This document shows, one piece after another, positions 1 through 10,776 of a stretch of DNA of 64,000 nt. The position numbers and the translations under genes were made by a program. The DNA is from Diphasiastrum complanatum (taxonomy: Eukaryota; Streptophyta; Lycopodiopsida; Lycopodiales; Lycopodiaceae): assembly GCA_029204225.1 (NCBI GenBank), contig CM055108.1:67001-131000 (forward strand), in the 5' to 3' direction. A model generated the notes under the pieces. The model saw nothing but the letters and a program-made list of their open reading frames with translations, had not been told where the DNA came from and made no database searches. The first letter of the stretch is position 1, and every line of letters starts with the position of its first letter.

Positions 1-867
1 CTAGGGTCATGTTCTTTCATTCAGCAACACGATTGTGCTGTGGTGTGTAGGCTATAGTTCTTCTGTGAATGATGCCATGATCATTGCAAAAGTCAGTGAA
101 GCGATTTGAGATATATTCACCACCTCGATCTATTCTGATCTGCTTCACCTTGTTGCCTATACATCTCTCTGTCCAATTCACATATTCTGTGAATTTATTG
201 AGTGTTTTAGATTTATTCTAAATAAAATACACTCTGACAAACTTGCTATAATCATCAATGAAGGTTATATAATATTTCGAACCTCCTACTGAGATCACGT
301 TGAATGGTCCGCAGATGTCAGAGTGCACTTGCTCCATAATCCTTGTCTTTCTGTAGGAGTCTTTGACGAATGGAGTGCATGACATCTTGCCTTTCAAACA
401 TGCATCACAGGTGGTCAAACTGGTTGCATTCGAGATGTTGACCCCTGTTATCGCTCCATGATGACTTGCTTGGTAAAGTGCCATTGAGTTCATGTGGTAG
501 AGTCTTCTATGCCACAGAGTGTCTGGCGAGTCGTCATGGGTCTGATTCATCTGATCTTCATGTAGGTGCACCTTCAGATGATATAGATCTCCTTTCCTCC
601 TGCCTTGAGCTATGAGAGTGCTGGTACTAGCGTCAATCACGTTGCATGCTTCGTTAGAAAACGTCACACGCATCCCTACATCTGCTATTCTTGCTACAGA
701 TAGCAAGTCTTGTTGCAGTGTTGGTACGAACAGAACATCTTCGAGTCATATGTCTCTGTCATTGGTGTTGATCCACAGTGAACCAATGTCGTTCACTTGA
801 TGTCTAGATCCATCTCCAAGAACTATGAATCTTGAGGGATTTGCACTTCTAAAATCAGACATTATTC
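1..867 (-). pseudogene. Copia A fragment: protease end, GAG-pre-integrase, integrase
   Basis: Ty1/copia polyprotein fragment read on the minus strand, cut by the left window edge. In order it shows the protease-domain tail (VLGDGSRHQV near 790-820), the LLSVARIADVG motif at about 680-706, the GAG-pre-integrase segment with its H-H then C-x2-C zinc residues (WHRRLYH at about 500-520, CDAC at about 400) and the start of the integrase core (HSDICGP, FIDDYSKF). The integrase continues to base 1 (RGGEYISNRF). One in-frame stop at about 729-731 (TGA where CGA is likely) separates two otherwise continuous frames, and a second stop lies near 217. No RT or LTR is present. It resembles the V fragment at 19070-20327 in its protease segment. 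Seen: motifs and stops. Inferred: dead element. Confidence 0.85.
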
Positions 868-1562
868 GTCTTGCAACCATAGATTCCATGGCTTTGAAGT
901 TGGGGTGGCCCATCCTTTTGTGCCACAGTTCCACCTTTGATAACTCCACCTTTGCCAAGTTAACACTCTCCACTGCAACATTAGCATCAAGCTTAAACAA
1001 TCTACCTTGCTTAAAGCCTTTGGCTATACATTCATCATTTCTAAGGATGGAACAAACTCCATGCTTAAATTGTACATCAAGGCCATTATCCATTAACTGG
1101 CCAACACTAAGCAAATTCTTGGTTAACTTAGGAACATAAAGAGCATTATCAAGATTCATCCTTTTGGATGATCTAACATACAATGGAATGGTTCCTATTC
1201 CACTTATCTTACATTCTTGACTACTTGCAGTATAGATTGATCTATGTAAATCATTGTAAGAAAATAAATTCCTTTTGATATGTCATGTGGGAGCTAGTCC
1301 CACTATCAATCCACCAAGAATCATTGGTGTTGCTCTTGGATGATGGTGGCATGTTGGAAACCATGAAGGATGACTCTTCATCCTCCTCCTCCTCCTGATG
1401 TGCAATGTTGCTTTGTTTGCTCTCTTGTGCCTTCTTCTTCTTGAGACATTCTGATGCAAAATGTCCTTTCTTTCCATAGAAAAAACATTTGTACTTGGAC
1501 TTGTCTTTGATCTTGCCCTTTGAGCTTGAAGCCTCATCCTCCTCCTTGGTCTCCTTGAAGTG
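868..1562 (-). pseudogene. Copia B fragment: gag zinc knuckle, protease, pre-integrase
   Basis: Second minus-strand copia fragment, fused upstream of fragment A. It carries a CCHC knuckle (CFFYGKKGHFASEC, about 1440-1485; the usual second Cys is Tyr), the protease active-site motif WWIDSGTSSHM at about 1275-1310, and the pre-integrase motif TKNLLSVGQLMDNGLDV followed by WHKRMGHPNF (about 880-920). A frameshift near 1250 separates gag-protease from the rest. The sequence is close to element P at 31411-33998. At about 868 the frame runs straight into the protease domain of fragment A. On the other side it is cut at 1563 by the duplicated block. Confidence 0.85.
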
Positions 1563-2870
1563 CGTTGCTGCGGATGTGCTGCAATTGCATATGTGGCAAG
1601 TGTGAGGATCCTTGCCCAAATAGATGCTAATGGCAAATAGCGCAACATCTTTGCCCTTTAGTTTAGGTCTATTTTCTTTAATTTCCAACCCATGTTCACT
1701 CTTCTATCTAATATAGCCCATGTACTTAAAAAAGAAAAAGAAAAATAGCACATCATTCTGTACGTAATGTTGTGTGCTATGGTTTTTTTTGTGTTTTGGA
1801 GGCACCTCCACTAGCACAATTTTTAACCATAATTTGTGGAAAAGCCAATTGTCTTACTAAGACATTCTGCTAGAATCCACCATGACAGCTGGATTACTAG
1901 CTGATTCTACCAGAATTAGCACCCTTCACAGCTGGCTTACTAGCTATTCAGCCATAATGCCACCCTTGACAACTACCCTCGCAACCCAGCATTACGCAGA
2001 GGAAGGCCTCTATCCCTCGGGCCTTCCGTGCTGGTCAGGGCCTGCCCTCGGGCAAGGCCCTCCTAGCAAGGAAGTCCTTCTTACAAGGCCTCCCCCCGTA
2101 TGAAATGTGTTCCGTTCCGAACATACGGAATGGTACATTCCGAATCAACGGGCATCTATGCTACGTACTAATATTACTTCTTAATGATATGTGACACGGT
2201 ACAAGGTAAGAAGGGAGTCGTATGTCACATGGTGTAGGAAGCGAGTATAATCTAATCGTTGCTATTATCACCATCAACATGGTTGAAGAAATGATGATAA
2301 AGGTATTGTCAAGGAAAAGAGCTCCATCACATTAAGGAATGACTTGGATTTACATCAATAGAGGAAGCATAGGATCATGAATTGAGGGAGGAATAAAACG
2401 ATGTTCGTTAATGTGAATCAAATTATTTCAGATAGTGGGTTTAAGTAGGATTTAAATTAGCTAGACTTTGCCCACGTCGGAGAGTTTTTAATTCTTGAAA
2501 TGTAAATTTTTACGAGGGCACGGAAACCCATTCTGACATAACATCCTGCGAGAACGTCATCCTTCTTTTGAGGATCTTCTTTTGGTTAGTAGCTAGTAGC
2601 TACGATTGATTTACTACTGTGTGCTGCCTTGTTTAATTTATCGTGCTCTGATTAATTGTTTTGTGACGTCTTGCAATTAGCAGTAAGAAATTTGAACTAT
2701 TGACCTGGTTCATCCCTTAAACTGAATACTACATGAAGGATTGTCATATCAGTATGTATCACTGACTGAGCTAGAGCCTAGAAATCAGATTGTTAATGGT
2801 GTGATTGAGTAATCCAAGAGTGTTTGTGTAGTGACCATGCGATTGCAATGAGCTGGAAGCTAATCCTAAT
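1563..2870. other. Non-coding part of block 1, downstream of the ADPRM-like gene
   Basis: No convincing coding sequence. It holds a GC-rich patch at about 2000-2100 (repeated CCCTCGGGC/AGGCC words) in a short 73-codon frame of no recognised family, and a small perfect hairpin CGGAATG-GTA-CATTCCG at 2126-2142. The part adjoining the gene (about 2600-2870) would be its 3' untranslated region. I see nothing else in it. Confidence 0.6.
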
Positions 2871-4088
2871 TTAGTGGTGTTTGAAGTAAGGCATATCCAG
2901 AGAAATCATGCGACCAGTTCCGACTATGGAGGGTTTATGTGTGTAGACATTAACATGGCCAAACGCACTGTGACCAGGACGACAATCCACTACTGCCTCC
3001 AGCACGCGATGGTGAATGCCATGCCTGTCCACTGCGTAGCCTCCCTCATGCCCGTGCCCTGATATGAAGGCCACCACGCAATTGTAGCGATAAATTATGC
3101 GGAGAATCAGATATCCTTCCCATACTAATGCCTCGGGAGCACAGACGTCGGGATTGACTGGTGCATGACAGCAGATGATCACCTTTTCTTTTGCAGCAGT
3201 GGCTGCTCTGAGCGTAGTGTCCAGCCAGTCAAGCTGCATCCCAGTAATACTTCCGTTTAATCTGATAAACCTTCGATCGTGAAGGTGCATACCCCTTGGG
3301 CTGTTCTTATCTGAATTTGGGTTAACAATCTGTAGGATATTTCTCGCCGTGGTTGCATAAGTATGGCTTTCTGGATAGCCCAGCTCACTAATCTCGTAGC
3401 AATCCAGGAAAACCATTCTAAAGCCCGGCGCTGGGTGGAAATCGTAGTATGACCTGTATTCCGAGTCGCCAATAATTTTTAGTAGTTCAATCAACTGCCT
3501 GCGCGGGGTGCTAGAGAGGCACTGATCTCCGAGAATATGGAAGAACTGGCCACGAAACTCTTTGAATTTTCCCAAAGCTACAGACATGGCTGCCTGGGAC
3601 TCATCCGCGGAACACGAGCTGGCCTCCACAATGTCTCCGAACTGCACTGCAAACTGGATGTTGTCTTTGGCATTCCAGATGCTCATGGCTGATTGTAAAG
3701 CTTCAAGGCTATGGCGGTGGTAGCGAGGAAACCCATGGCAAGAAGTGCTGTCAGGAATGTCTGCATAGTGGAGATCTGATATAATTCCGAAGGAGAAAAC
3801 TGGTCCCGGCTCTAAATGCTTCAAAGGAGAAAGAGAAGAGTCCACTAGTTCGCACAAACGACCTTCATCACTGAAGCCATCCTTCAAGATCTCAGCTTTA
3901 GCCCCCTCCTCAGACTTGGGCTTCTCCGCTTCAACCTCTAAATCAATCCAAACAGCTGCAGTTTTTCCGAGAAGTGACTGGTGTATATAAACCATGCCAG
4001 TGGCTGAAATACCATAATAACGTCTTCTTCTAGGTCTTTTAGATCTGAGTTTCCTACCTATCACGTTGGACGAACCTAATCTCTTCAT
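2871..4088 (-). CDS. ADPRM-like calcineurin-fold phosphoesterase, copy 1 (GNH motif lost)
   Basis: Intact 405-residue single-exon frame resembling Mn-dependent ADP-ribose/CDP-alcohol diphosphatase, a cytosolic enzyme that hydrolyses ADP-ribose and CDP-choline in animals and plants. Metallophosphoesterase motifs in order: D105-x-H107 (ISDLHYAD), G151-D152 (FGDIVEA), then G187-D188-Q189 where the family has GNH, H308 (CCHAPV), and G344-H345-G346-H347 (SGHGHEGGY), followed by the family-typical GIHHRVLEA stretch. The Asn that ligands a metal and the catalytic His are both replaced, so hydrolase activity is doubtful. Residues 1-95 form an extension with a basic tract (RKLRSKRPRRRR, residues 12-23) that could be a nuclear-localisation signal. 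The first ATG of the frame is used. A functional start nearer residue 95 is possible, since plant orthologues as I recall them begin close to the SFGIISD strand. It sits between copia fragments and has no gene neighbours. Confidence 0.82.
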   Translation of the reverse strand: MKRLGSSNVIGRKLRSKRPRRRRYYGISATGMVYIHQSLLGKTAAVWIDLEVEAEKPKSEEGAKAEILKDGFSDEGRLCELVDSSLSPLKHLEPGPVFSFGIISDLHYADIPDSTSCHGFPRYHRHSLEALQSAMSIWNAKDNIQFAVQFGDIVEASSCSADESQAAMSVALGKFKEFRGQFFHILGDQCLSSTPRRQLIELLKIIGDSEYRSYYDFHPAPGFRMVFLDCYEISELGYPESHTYATTARNILQIVNPNSDKNSPRGMHLHDRRFIRLNGSITGMQLDWLDTTLRAATAAKEKVIICCHAPVNPDVCAPEALVWEGYLILRIIYRYNCVVAFISGHGHEGGYAVDRHGIHHRVLEAVVDCRPGHSAFGHVNVYTHKPSIVGTGRMISLDMPYFKHH

Positions 4089-5020
4089 TTAGTATGTCCC
4101 GAGATCTCTTTTGATTTTGCTAGAAGAAAATTGATTTCTCAACTCCGATCCATCCTGCTTAATACAATAACCGATGTAATGCAATAATCTAACCTCTGTT
4201 ACTGAACTTGTTCGTATCTGCACTAGCAAACCATACCTTAACGGCAAATATTCAACTGATTTGGCTGGTCAGAAAGCTGTTCCATGATTTTGGTTTGGAT
4301 TTTGATTGTGTTGCTGTTATGCATTGGGATTGTGGGCGTAAGCGAGATGATCGAGACGCAGCGGGTGGCGAGAGAAAAGGAGATGATGGAGGGATGGCGA
4401 TCGCCCGTCCTTCCTCCTTCCTTCTCCATACCATAAGAAGTTAGAAGCCCTATCACCATCTGTGTGTAGTAGTAACACAATAACCACTTCCTTCCTTCTT
4501 TCTTCTCCCTTCTCCCTTCTCCCTTCTCCATACCATAAGAAGTTACAAGCCCCATGTTCATCCAAATGAGTGGCAATGTGCCCATGGATAAGACCTATTT
4601 ACATAAACTATGGAGGGTGAGTTTCCTCTTCACACCCTAAGCTAATGTGGAAAATAAAGCAACCAAAGGGGATTTGGGTTTGCGGTGAGACAAACCCAAC
4701 AACGAAAGCCAACCAAGGAGCAAAACAAAAGCCTCAAACGAAAGATTTGCAAAGGTCCCAACGCCAACCCACCATCAACAAATATTTTTAGTGGTAGTCT
4801 AGCATGGAGTAGCTAGACTCCACTCAGTCGTGTTGCTTAAGGAGATCCAAACTCAAAGCCACCAGATCAATGCCAACCCTCTTCTAAAGTCTCTCTTTCT
4901 AGAGGAAATTTGGCATAAAAGGGCTAGACTCCAAAAGTAATGTGAGAGGAAAATTTAGACTCAAAACCATGTAAACCGAATGTACAAAGCCAATCCACAC
5001 AGGCAAGCAGCCGAGTCAGT
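4089..5020. other. Upstream region of ADPRM-like gene, with short repeats
   Basis: Presumed promoter side of the minus-strand gene. No real open frame. A 30-bp direct repeat (CTTCTCCATACCATAAGAAG core) occurs at about 4421-4450 and 4522-4552, separated by a pyrimidine-rich CTTCTCC microsatellite (4490-4530). Two short inverted repeats are visible: GGGTTTG/CAAACCC near 4675-4697 and GTCTAGC/GCTAGAC at about 4797-4817. No TATA box can be assigned with confidence. Confidence 0.5.
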
Positions 5021-6763
5021 ACAAACCACAAAATGAATAAATCTCAATCATTCATCCAAGAGAGACGTCTACTCAAGAACCTATAGGTCAAAGTTCTGCA
5101 CGACAACGACATGAACCTGATCATTTCATCCCTCGGACATTTACAAGTCGCAACAAACATGCCTCTGTTGTAGAAGCTCTGTCATTGGTAGATGCAGACA
5201 AATGGAAAGCTGCTACGGATGCTGACTACCATTCATTAATGAAGAACAAGACTTGGAATCTTGTTAATCCTCTTACAAGTATAAAATCTATTGACACTAA
5301 GTGGATCTTCAAACTAAAGCTTAAACTAGATGGATCAATATCCAAATGGAAAGCTCATTTAGTGGTTAAAGGTTATGAACAAGCTTATGGAATAGATTAC
5401 ACTGACACTTTCAGTCCAGTGGTAAAACATCAATCTATTCGCACCTTGCTTTCCATAGCCGCTGTAGAGGATATGGACATTCATCAGATGGACATCCAGA
5501 CGACATTCCTTCACGGATTCATACAAGAAGATATTTACATTTATCAACCAGAAGGTTACGTCCTTCAAGGCCAAGAACATTTCACGTGCAAATTGTAGAA
5601 GGCACTTTATGGCCTCAAGCAAGCTCCTAGGGCCTGGTATGATCGAATTAATCACTTCTTGTTGTAGCACGATTTTATTTCATGCTCTACAGACTCAAAT
5701 GTGTACCTCAAGAACAAAGGCTCAAGCTATGTGATAATAGATTTATATGTTGATGATTCTTTAATCATCAACAACTCAACTCAGTTATTGCACGAGACAA
5801 AGTCTCTATTGTCACAAGAATTTGAAATGACTAATTTAGGGCCAGTTCATTACCTACTTGGTATGGAGATCACTAGAGATCGCACAAGCAGAGGCATTAC
5901 TATAAGCCAGGAAGCATATCTGAACAATGTACTTTGCAGATATGGCATGGAGGACTGTAAGGACACACCAATGGATCCAAGATCCAAGCTATCCAAAGAC
6001 ATGTGCCCTAAAACTAATGCAAACATAGGGAGATGAGCAAATATCCTTATCAATCCATCATTGGATCAATAATGTATTCTATGATCTACACACATCATGA
6101 TCTAGCTTATACAGTAAGCACAGTGTCGCAATACATGTCCAATCCAGGCCTACAACATCGGAAGGCTCTGCAACGATTAATGAGATACATTCAAGCGACG
6201 AGGCACTATGTCTTGCGCTATAACAGAAATATAGATGCTGCACTTACACTTGTTATCTATACAGATTTTGATTGGGTAGGAGACGTTGATACCATAAAAT
6301 CCACATCCGGGTACATTTGTTTCCTTACAAGAGGACCCATTTCATGGATCATCAAAAAGTAGAAATGCATTTCGTTGTCCTCTACGGAGTCTGAATATGT
6401 TGCAGTTACATCAGCAGTAAAGGAGATCATATGGCTTAGAAGATTGCTTTAGAATATGTAATTTTTGCAAATCAGCCCTTCTATACTTTAGTGCGACAAT
6501 CAGAGCTATATAGCTCTATCTCTGAACCCACGAACTCATGCTAGAACCAAACACATAGAGGTTCAATTTCATTTTCTTAGAGAGAAGGTTCAGAACAAAG
6601 ACGTTGTACTAAACTACTGTCATACAGACATTATGCTGGCTGATAGTTTGACAAAACCATTCTTAAGAGAAAAGCATTCTACTATGGTAGAATTGCTAAG
6701 TCTCAATGTGATTTCTGAATCATCTGATTTTCTAACTATGCCATCAACACTTTGCGCGGACTA
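5021..6763 (+). pseudogene. Copia R: reverse transcriptase and RNase H
   Basis: C-terminal half of a copia polyprotein. The RT begins near 5185 (NKTWNLVNP, then KWIFKLKLKLDGS, QMDIQTTFLHG, YGLKQAPRAWYD) and has an intact catalytic YVDD at about 5746-5757. RNase H follows (YTDFDWVGD at about 6259-6285, SSTESEYVAVTSA, CDNQS, ARTKHIEVQFHFLREKV) and ends with LADSLTKPFLREKHSTMVELLSLNVIS near 6715. Several in-frame stops (about 5596, 5666, 6034, 6361, 6451) and frameshifts make it dead. Integrase and gag are missing, because the 5' part was replaced at the block 1 border (5020/5021). Same family as the Q fragment at 30401-31410. Confidence 0.9.
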
Positions 6764-7230
6764 ATGCCAACATGGCCTTCCAAGAGAGATCGTCGTCTTC
6801 TATAGTCGTTCCATGCTAGATTACCTCCGTAGTTTGCCACCCTTCTCTCCACGTACAAGGTGTGGATCCCAAGCTTCCATCATCCTTGACGCACTCAGCT
6901 GCCATACCCTAATTGTTAGTTCCTAGCTGGTACCAATGGATGTTTTGACATGTAGCTGCAAAATCACCCCCATCTACGAGGTTGCCATTGTTAAGGGGGA
7001 GTGTTGGAGTTTGATCTTACTCCTACTCATCCTTTACAACCCCTTTATCTCTTAAGTAAATCACTCTCTCAAGCATTATGTAGAAATACACTATCTTTTT
7101 GATAGTCTACAGAAATACACGTGACGTCCAAATAGACATAACCGCAACCGGCACCACAAAGTCTTCTCTACGGTTACTTACAAAGTCGACCGCAACAAGT
7201 CCGCAAGGACTCACATATGAAGACCAACAG
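6764..7230 (+). mobile_element. Copia R 3' UTR, polypurine tract and truncated 3' LTR
   Basis: After the RNase H frame a 240-bp non-coding stretch ends in a polypurine tract (AAGGGGGAG, 6993-7001). The 3' LTR starts at 7002 with TGTTGGAGTTTGATC and matches the inverted LTR at 29578-30400. The match stops at about 7230, where gypsy gag sequence takes over, so roughly 230 of about 820 bp remain. Confidence 0.85.
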
Positions 7231-7605
7231 AGCGATGAAGGACACAGAATAGAAGAATGTTTCTACAAGGGACAATATACAACCTTCTGCTGAGAATGCG
7301 GTTATGGACACTGTTACAAGAATTGTCCATTTAAACCTGGAAACAGTGCACCTCTTAACCTCGTTGCCATACAGCAACCAGCAGTTCCAGCAGGGATGCC
7401 ATCAGAAGGTCGACAATTCCCTGCTCCTGTGTTAGCTGTTACACGAGCACATAAGAGGAAGGAAGTGACTCCCTCACCACCACCATCGGTCACTGATGAC
7501 CAACCCTCAACTTCAGTGCCATATCTAAATGTGAGGGAAGAGAGAAGACAATACTCTTTGTATAAGAAATTCTTGGTGTTGAACCCTCAAATTTTGATCC
7601 AGTGA
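7231..7605 (+). pseudogene. Gypsy-type gag C-terminus with zinc knuckle
   Basis: Short plus-strand coding remnant: a zinc-knuckle-like stretch at about 7250-7325 (C-x-E-C-G-Y-G-H-C-Y-K-N-C pattern, one stop inside) followed by a Pro-rich linker containing AVTRAHKRK, a linker type I know from Ty3/gypsy gag-protease junctions. The frame ends at about 7605. No protease motif follows. It directly abuts the truncated R LTR, so it is the sequence into which, or onto which, R was joined. Family assignment is by motif only. Confidence 0.5.
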
Positions 7606-7807
7606 AGATGTCGCTCTTTCCTTTTGGAGGGGATTCCAACATCATCGTTGGTCATCTTTTTTCTGCACTGATATGCCTGCATCGAGTCTACAGGATGTAT
7701 CCCATATGAGGTCCATTTGTCGCTTTGACAGGAGAAGTTCCTCTTGGATCTTGTCAAGGCTTTCTTTGAGTGCTGACAGCTTCTTGTTGGTTTTGTCTTC
7801 TGAAATT
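7606..7807. other. Unassigned 200-bp stretch, possible coiled-coil on the minus strand
   Basis: A 60-codon minus-strand frame (7642-7824) has heptad-like hydrophobic spacing (KLSALKESLDKIQEELLLSK), and its first codons lie in the adjoining LTR. No family recognised. The segment lies exactly between the gypsy gag scrap and the Y2 LTR. A comparable Glu/Arg/Leu-rich minus-strand reading occurs on the other side of Y2 (15799-15940), so the two may be halves of one old locus split by Y2. That is inference. Confidence 0.25.
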
Positions 7808-8045
7808 TGTGAAGCTTTTACCACATGTGAGCTTCACCACACACCCTACAGGATCTTACTGAGGTGTTGTGATTGCACAAGATTGATCAAAGAATAGTAT
7901 ACTTAAAAAATCTATGGCAAGAGCACAATGGCATACATCTGATGAAAAAATCTAACTTCTCACTATGAGGAATGAATGTCAAAAATAATTCTAAGTGCTC
8001 AGTATGGGAAAAAAAGGCTGCTCTCAGGTAGAGAGAGAAAATCAA
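7808..8045 (-). mobile_element. Copia Y2 3' LTR, truncated
   Basis: Starts TGTGAAGCTTTTA and matches the first 240 bp of the Y LTRs (57118, 62203) and of the 15535 LTR, including TTCACCACACACCCTACAGG. At about 8045 the LTR passes directly into integrase sequence, so the rest of the LTR together with the RT, RNase H and most of the integrase has been deleted in one step. Confidence 0.85.
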
Positions 8046-9603
8046 TGATAGATAATCATCCACAAAGGAAACAAAGCAATTTTCTCCTCCTTTGCTCTTA
8101 GTTGATGAGAAATGAACATCAGAGTGCACTAGTTCAAATGGTTGCCTTGTTTTGATGCTTGATCTAGGAAAGGCCTTCTGTGTGATTTTGCCAGCACACA
8201 TGCTTCACAAGGTAGAAGCTCCTTTGACAGTGTATTTGGTAGTCCAACAACTTTTCCTTCCTTGACCATAGATTGCATGGCTTTGAAATTGGATGTCCCA
8301 ATCTCTTATGCCACAGATCCTCCTGTAGAACCTTGGTTTCGTAACCAATATTCGAAATGTTAGCATCTCCCTAGAATCTAGTTTATACAACTTACCAATT
8401 CTAGATCCTCTAGCAATAACTTCATTTTCTCTTGAGATTATACACTTTTCAACTTGAAACTTGACATCCAATCCACTATCAAACAATTGTCCTACACTAA
8501 TGAGATTCTTGGTCAATCTAGGTACATAAAGTACATCATGTAAGCAAAAAGATTTTGATGATGATGCATGCAATGGAATTCTACCTATTCCTTCAATCTT
8601 ACACTCTACATCATTAGCAGTATAGATTGATCTTTTTGCACCTAGATATGGCATGAGACTAGTGAAAGAGTTTCTAGAACTAGACATATGGGAACTAGCC
8701 CCACTATCTATCCACCAAACTTCTTCATTCTTAAAAGGAAAAGATGAAAAAGTAGACATCATTAATGAATTCACTCTCAACACCATCACACTCATCCTCA
8801 TTAGTAAGTTAGCTTGCTTAGATTAGTTCTTCTTCTTGAAACAGTTTGATGCATAGTGTCCTTTCTTGCCACAGAAAAAACACTTGATCTTTGACAGCTT
8901 CTTCTTGCCACTGGATGTTGCAGCTTGTGAGGACTGATCCTCACTACCTTCCTTGGTTTTGTCCTTCTTGAAGTGTTGTTGTCCTTTGCCCTTGCCTCTT
9001 GACTTGTCTATGATGAAGAGTGCTTTGTCATCTCCACCATCTTTCAATGAAAGTCTGTTGATCCTCAGCATCTTGTTCTCTTTCCTGCTTTCTTCAGCAA
9101 TGAGAACACCTTGTAGTGTCTCCAAGGATGGAAGATCCTCTCTGACAACATAAGTCTGCACAATATTGTCATACTCATCTCTAAGTCCATTAAGGACTAC
9201 TTGAACAAGTTCAATGTTCTTAAGAGCATCACCAATACCAGCTTACTCTTGATGAAGATCCTTAACTCTCATGACATATGATGAAGCACTCTCATCTACT
9301 CTATGATAACTTAGAAATATTTGGTTTCTAAGTGTAAGCAATCTAGAGAAGTGTTTTTGATTTCATAGATAGAGTATCCCAAGCTTCCTTGGTAGTGGTG
9401 CATATACTGATCTCTCTTAACACTTTATTGGTTACTTTCATTTTTATGAAATGAAGGGCAATTCTGGTTCTTTTGTGAAATGCTACAGCTTCATTAGGTG
9501 TAGCAAGTTCTTCTTCAGCTCCACTCACAATATCCATTACATCTTGTAGAATCAATAATGATTCCATTCTGATCTTCCACATTGCATAATTGAAAGACGT
9601 TAA
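8046..9603 (-). pseudogene. Copia Y2 internal region: gag, protease, pre-integrase, integrase start
   Basis: Minus-strand copia remnant. From its 5' end (high coordinate): gag helices (FNYAMWKIRMESLLILQDVMDI, about 9590), the CCHC knuckle CFFCGKKGHYASNC near 8840-8880, protease WWIDSGASSHM near 8690-8720, TKNLISVGQLFDSGLDV, a decayed WHKR/GHPNF region near 8300, and the integrase start HSDVHFSS...SFVDDY, cut at about 8046. Several frameshifts and stops (about 8200, 8810, 9165, 9340) break it. The extreme gag N-terminus is interrupted by element W at 9604 and resumes at 14720. Closest relative in the window is Y at 57118-62893. Confidence 0.88.
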
Positions 9604-10760
9604 TGTTGGCTGATTCTGACGAATTCCCAAGATGAGACGGACAGAGCAACTCAAGAGCACCTCTCACCTTAGACCGAGGAGGTTTATGAGAAGACGAGAC
9701 TAATGAAGACTGAGAGCCGAGTATGAGAGCCGAGAAATACTAGCTAGGAAAAACAAGTAAGAACTATGTAAGCCTCATGGTGAATCTTGGAAGATGGAAT
9801 GACCATGTAGAAACTAGTATTTCTAAGCAAATGCAATAAATGCAAGTAGACCTCTCTTAAAGAAAGTAGAGTGAGCCACCTTTTGATGGTGACCTCTAGT
9901 AGAGAGCAATATTCCACTTGTAATTTGTGAAATGTGGAAATTCCAGTAGGATGCCACCTAAGGAGCTCTCTTGCTTATTTAAGAGACTCCCTCTTTGTGA
10001 AGAGGAGCTTTTTGCATTGTATCTACTCCATGCTTAATAAAAAGATTTTCCATGAGTTTGATACTACACTAATCTCCTTGATCATGATGGTTTTCTTGAG
10101 TGATGCCCCTATGATCATGCCCTTCATTGTGTGTGGTTGTGGATTTAGAGTGGATTAGTTTTCTTGCTTTCCTAGTTGTGGATTAGCTTTCTTGTTTTCT
10201 TGTGGATTAATGTAGAAGCCAATATTCAAGTAAATTAAAGAGGCTGGATTTGTGGTGTGATTCTTGCATGTCTCTGTATAATCCAGTTCTTGATGTTCTT
10301 GGGATGTCCAAGAATCAAAAGGCTGGTTGGTTTCTTGATTCTTGGACTTCTAACATGCTGTAGATTAGTTTTTTGTTTTGTCAATTTATGCAAGGTAGCT
10401 CAGTGTTAATGTAGTGTAGGCTCTGATTTCAGTCCATTTTAAGTATAGGTAGCTGTAGAATCTGTAGAACGTTCATTGGTTTGTATGCTGATCTGTGAAT
10501 GAGTGTTCTTGGTTTGCATTCATGTAGAATATAAGTGCGTTCAAGAGCGACATCCCTGAGTAGTCCTCTAACAAGCAGGACATAAAGAAGATACTAAAAC
10601 GACACTCTATCCCTTCTGCCTGGGTTGGCATTGTTAGATCAAGAAGACATCTAACGAATGCCTTTAAGCTTGGTAATAGGCAGAAACGGTTTTGAAGAAG
10701 TAGAAAGAATCTGAGAAGAGAGTAAACAATAGGTCCTTTGGAGCAGGGGATCTATCAACA
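9604..10760 (+). repeat. W 5' LTR (1157 bp)
   Basis: Begins TGTTGGCTGATTCTG and ends GGGGATCTATCAACA. It holds a TATA-like TATTTAA at 9976-9982 and an AATAAA signal at 10036-10041, in the order expected for a promoter and polyadenylation site in U3/R. Its second part (10042-10760) matches 13982-14714 in direct orientation. Its first part (9643-10032) matches 13577-13965 only in inverted orientation. Confidence 0.8.
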
Positions 10761-10776
10761 TTTGACACCATTGCCC
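10761..10776 (+). promoter_or_regulatory. W primer-binding site, probably tRNA-Asp type, decayed
   Basis: TTTGACACCATTGCCC follows the LTR directly. It agrees at 10 of 13 positions with TGGCGCCGTTGCC, the tRNA-Asp primer site I know from plant gypsy elements. The three differences are all G to A, two of them at CpG positions, as expected from methylation-driven decay. Confidence 0.5.

Larger units (their letters stand above)
1563..5020. repeat. Duplicated block 1, copy 1 (3458 bp)
   Basis: Direct duplicate of 38270-41727 with a constant offset of 36707 bp and no indel that I can find. Only two substitutions were seen by eye: A to G at 2000/38707 and G to A at 2932/39639. The match begins in CGTTGCTGCGG and ends in GCCGAGTCAGT. 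Outside these points the flanks are unrelated: gag of copia B on the left and copia R on the right, versus an unidentified stretch and a 19-bp filler at copy 2. No terminal inverted repeats, target-site duplication or Helitron ends (TC...CTRR) are visible at the borders, so it is not a simple transposon copy. Confidence 0.97.

Noticed and set aside
1882-2103. 73-codon frame (and twin at 38589-38810) as a small protein
   Set aside because: Low-complexity Pro/Gly/Leu text in a GC-rich patch, with no family and no splice or regulatory context.
4238-4585. Overlapping frames upstream of ADPRM (repeated in copy 2)
   Set aside because: They are produced by the CTTCTCC microsatellite and the 30-bp direct repeat, not by coding selection.
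1563-5020. Block 1 as a Helitron or Pack-type transposon carrying ADPRM
   Set aside because: No TC/CTRR ends, no TIRs and no target duplication at either copy; the hairpin near 4797-4817 is internal and not followed by CTRR.
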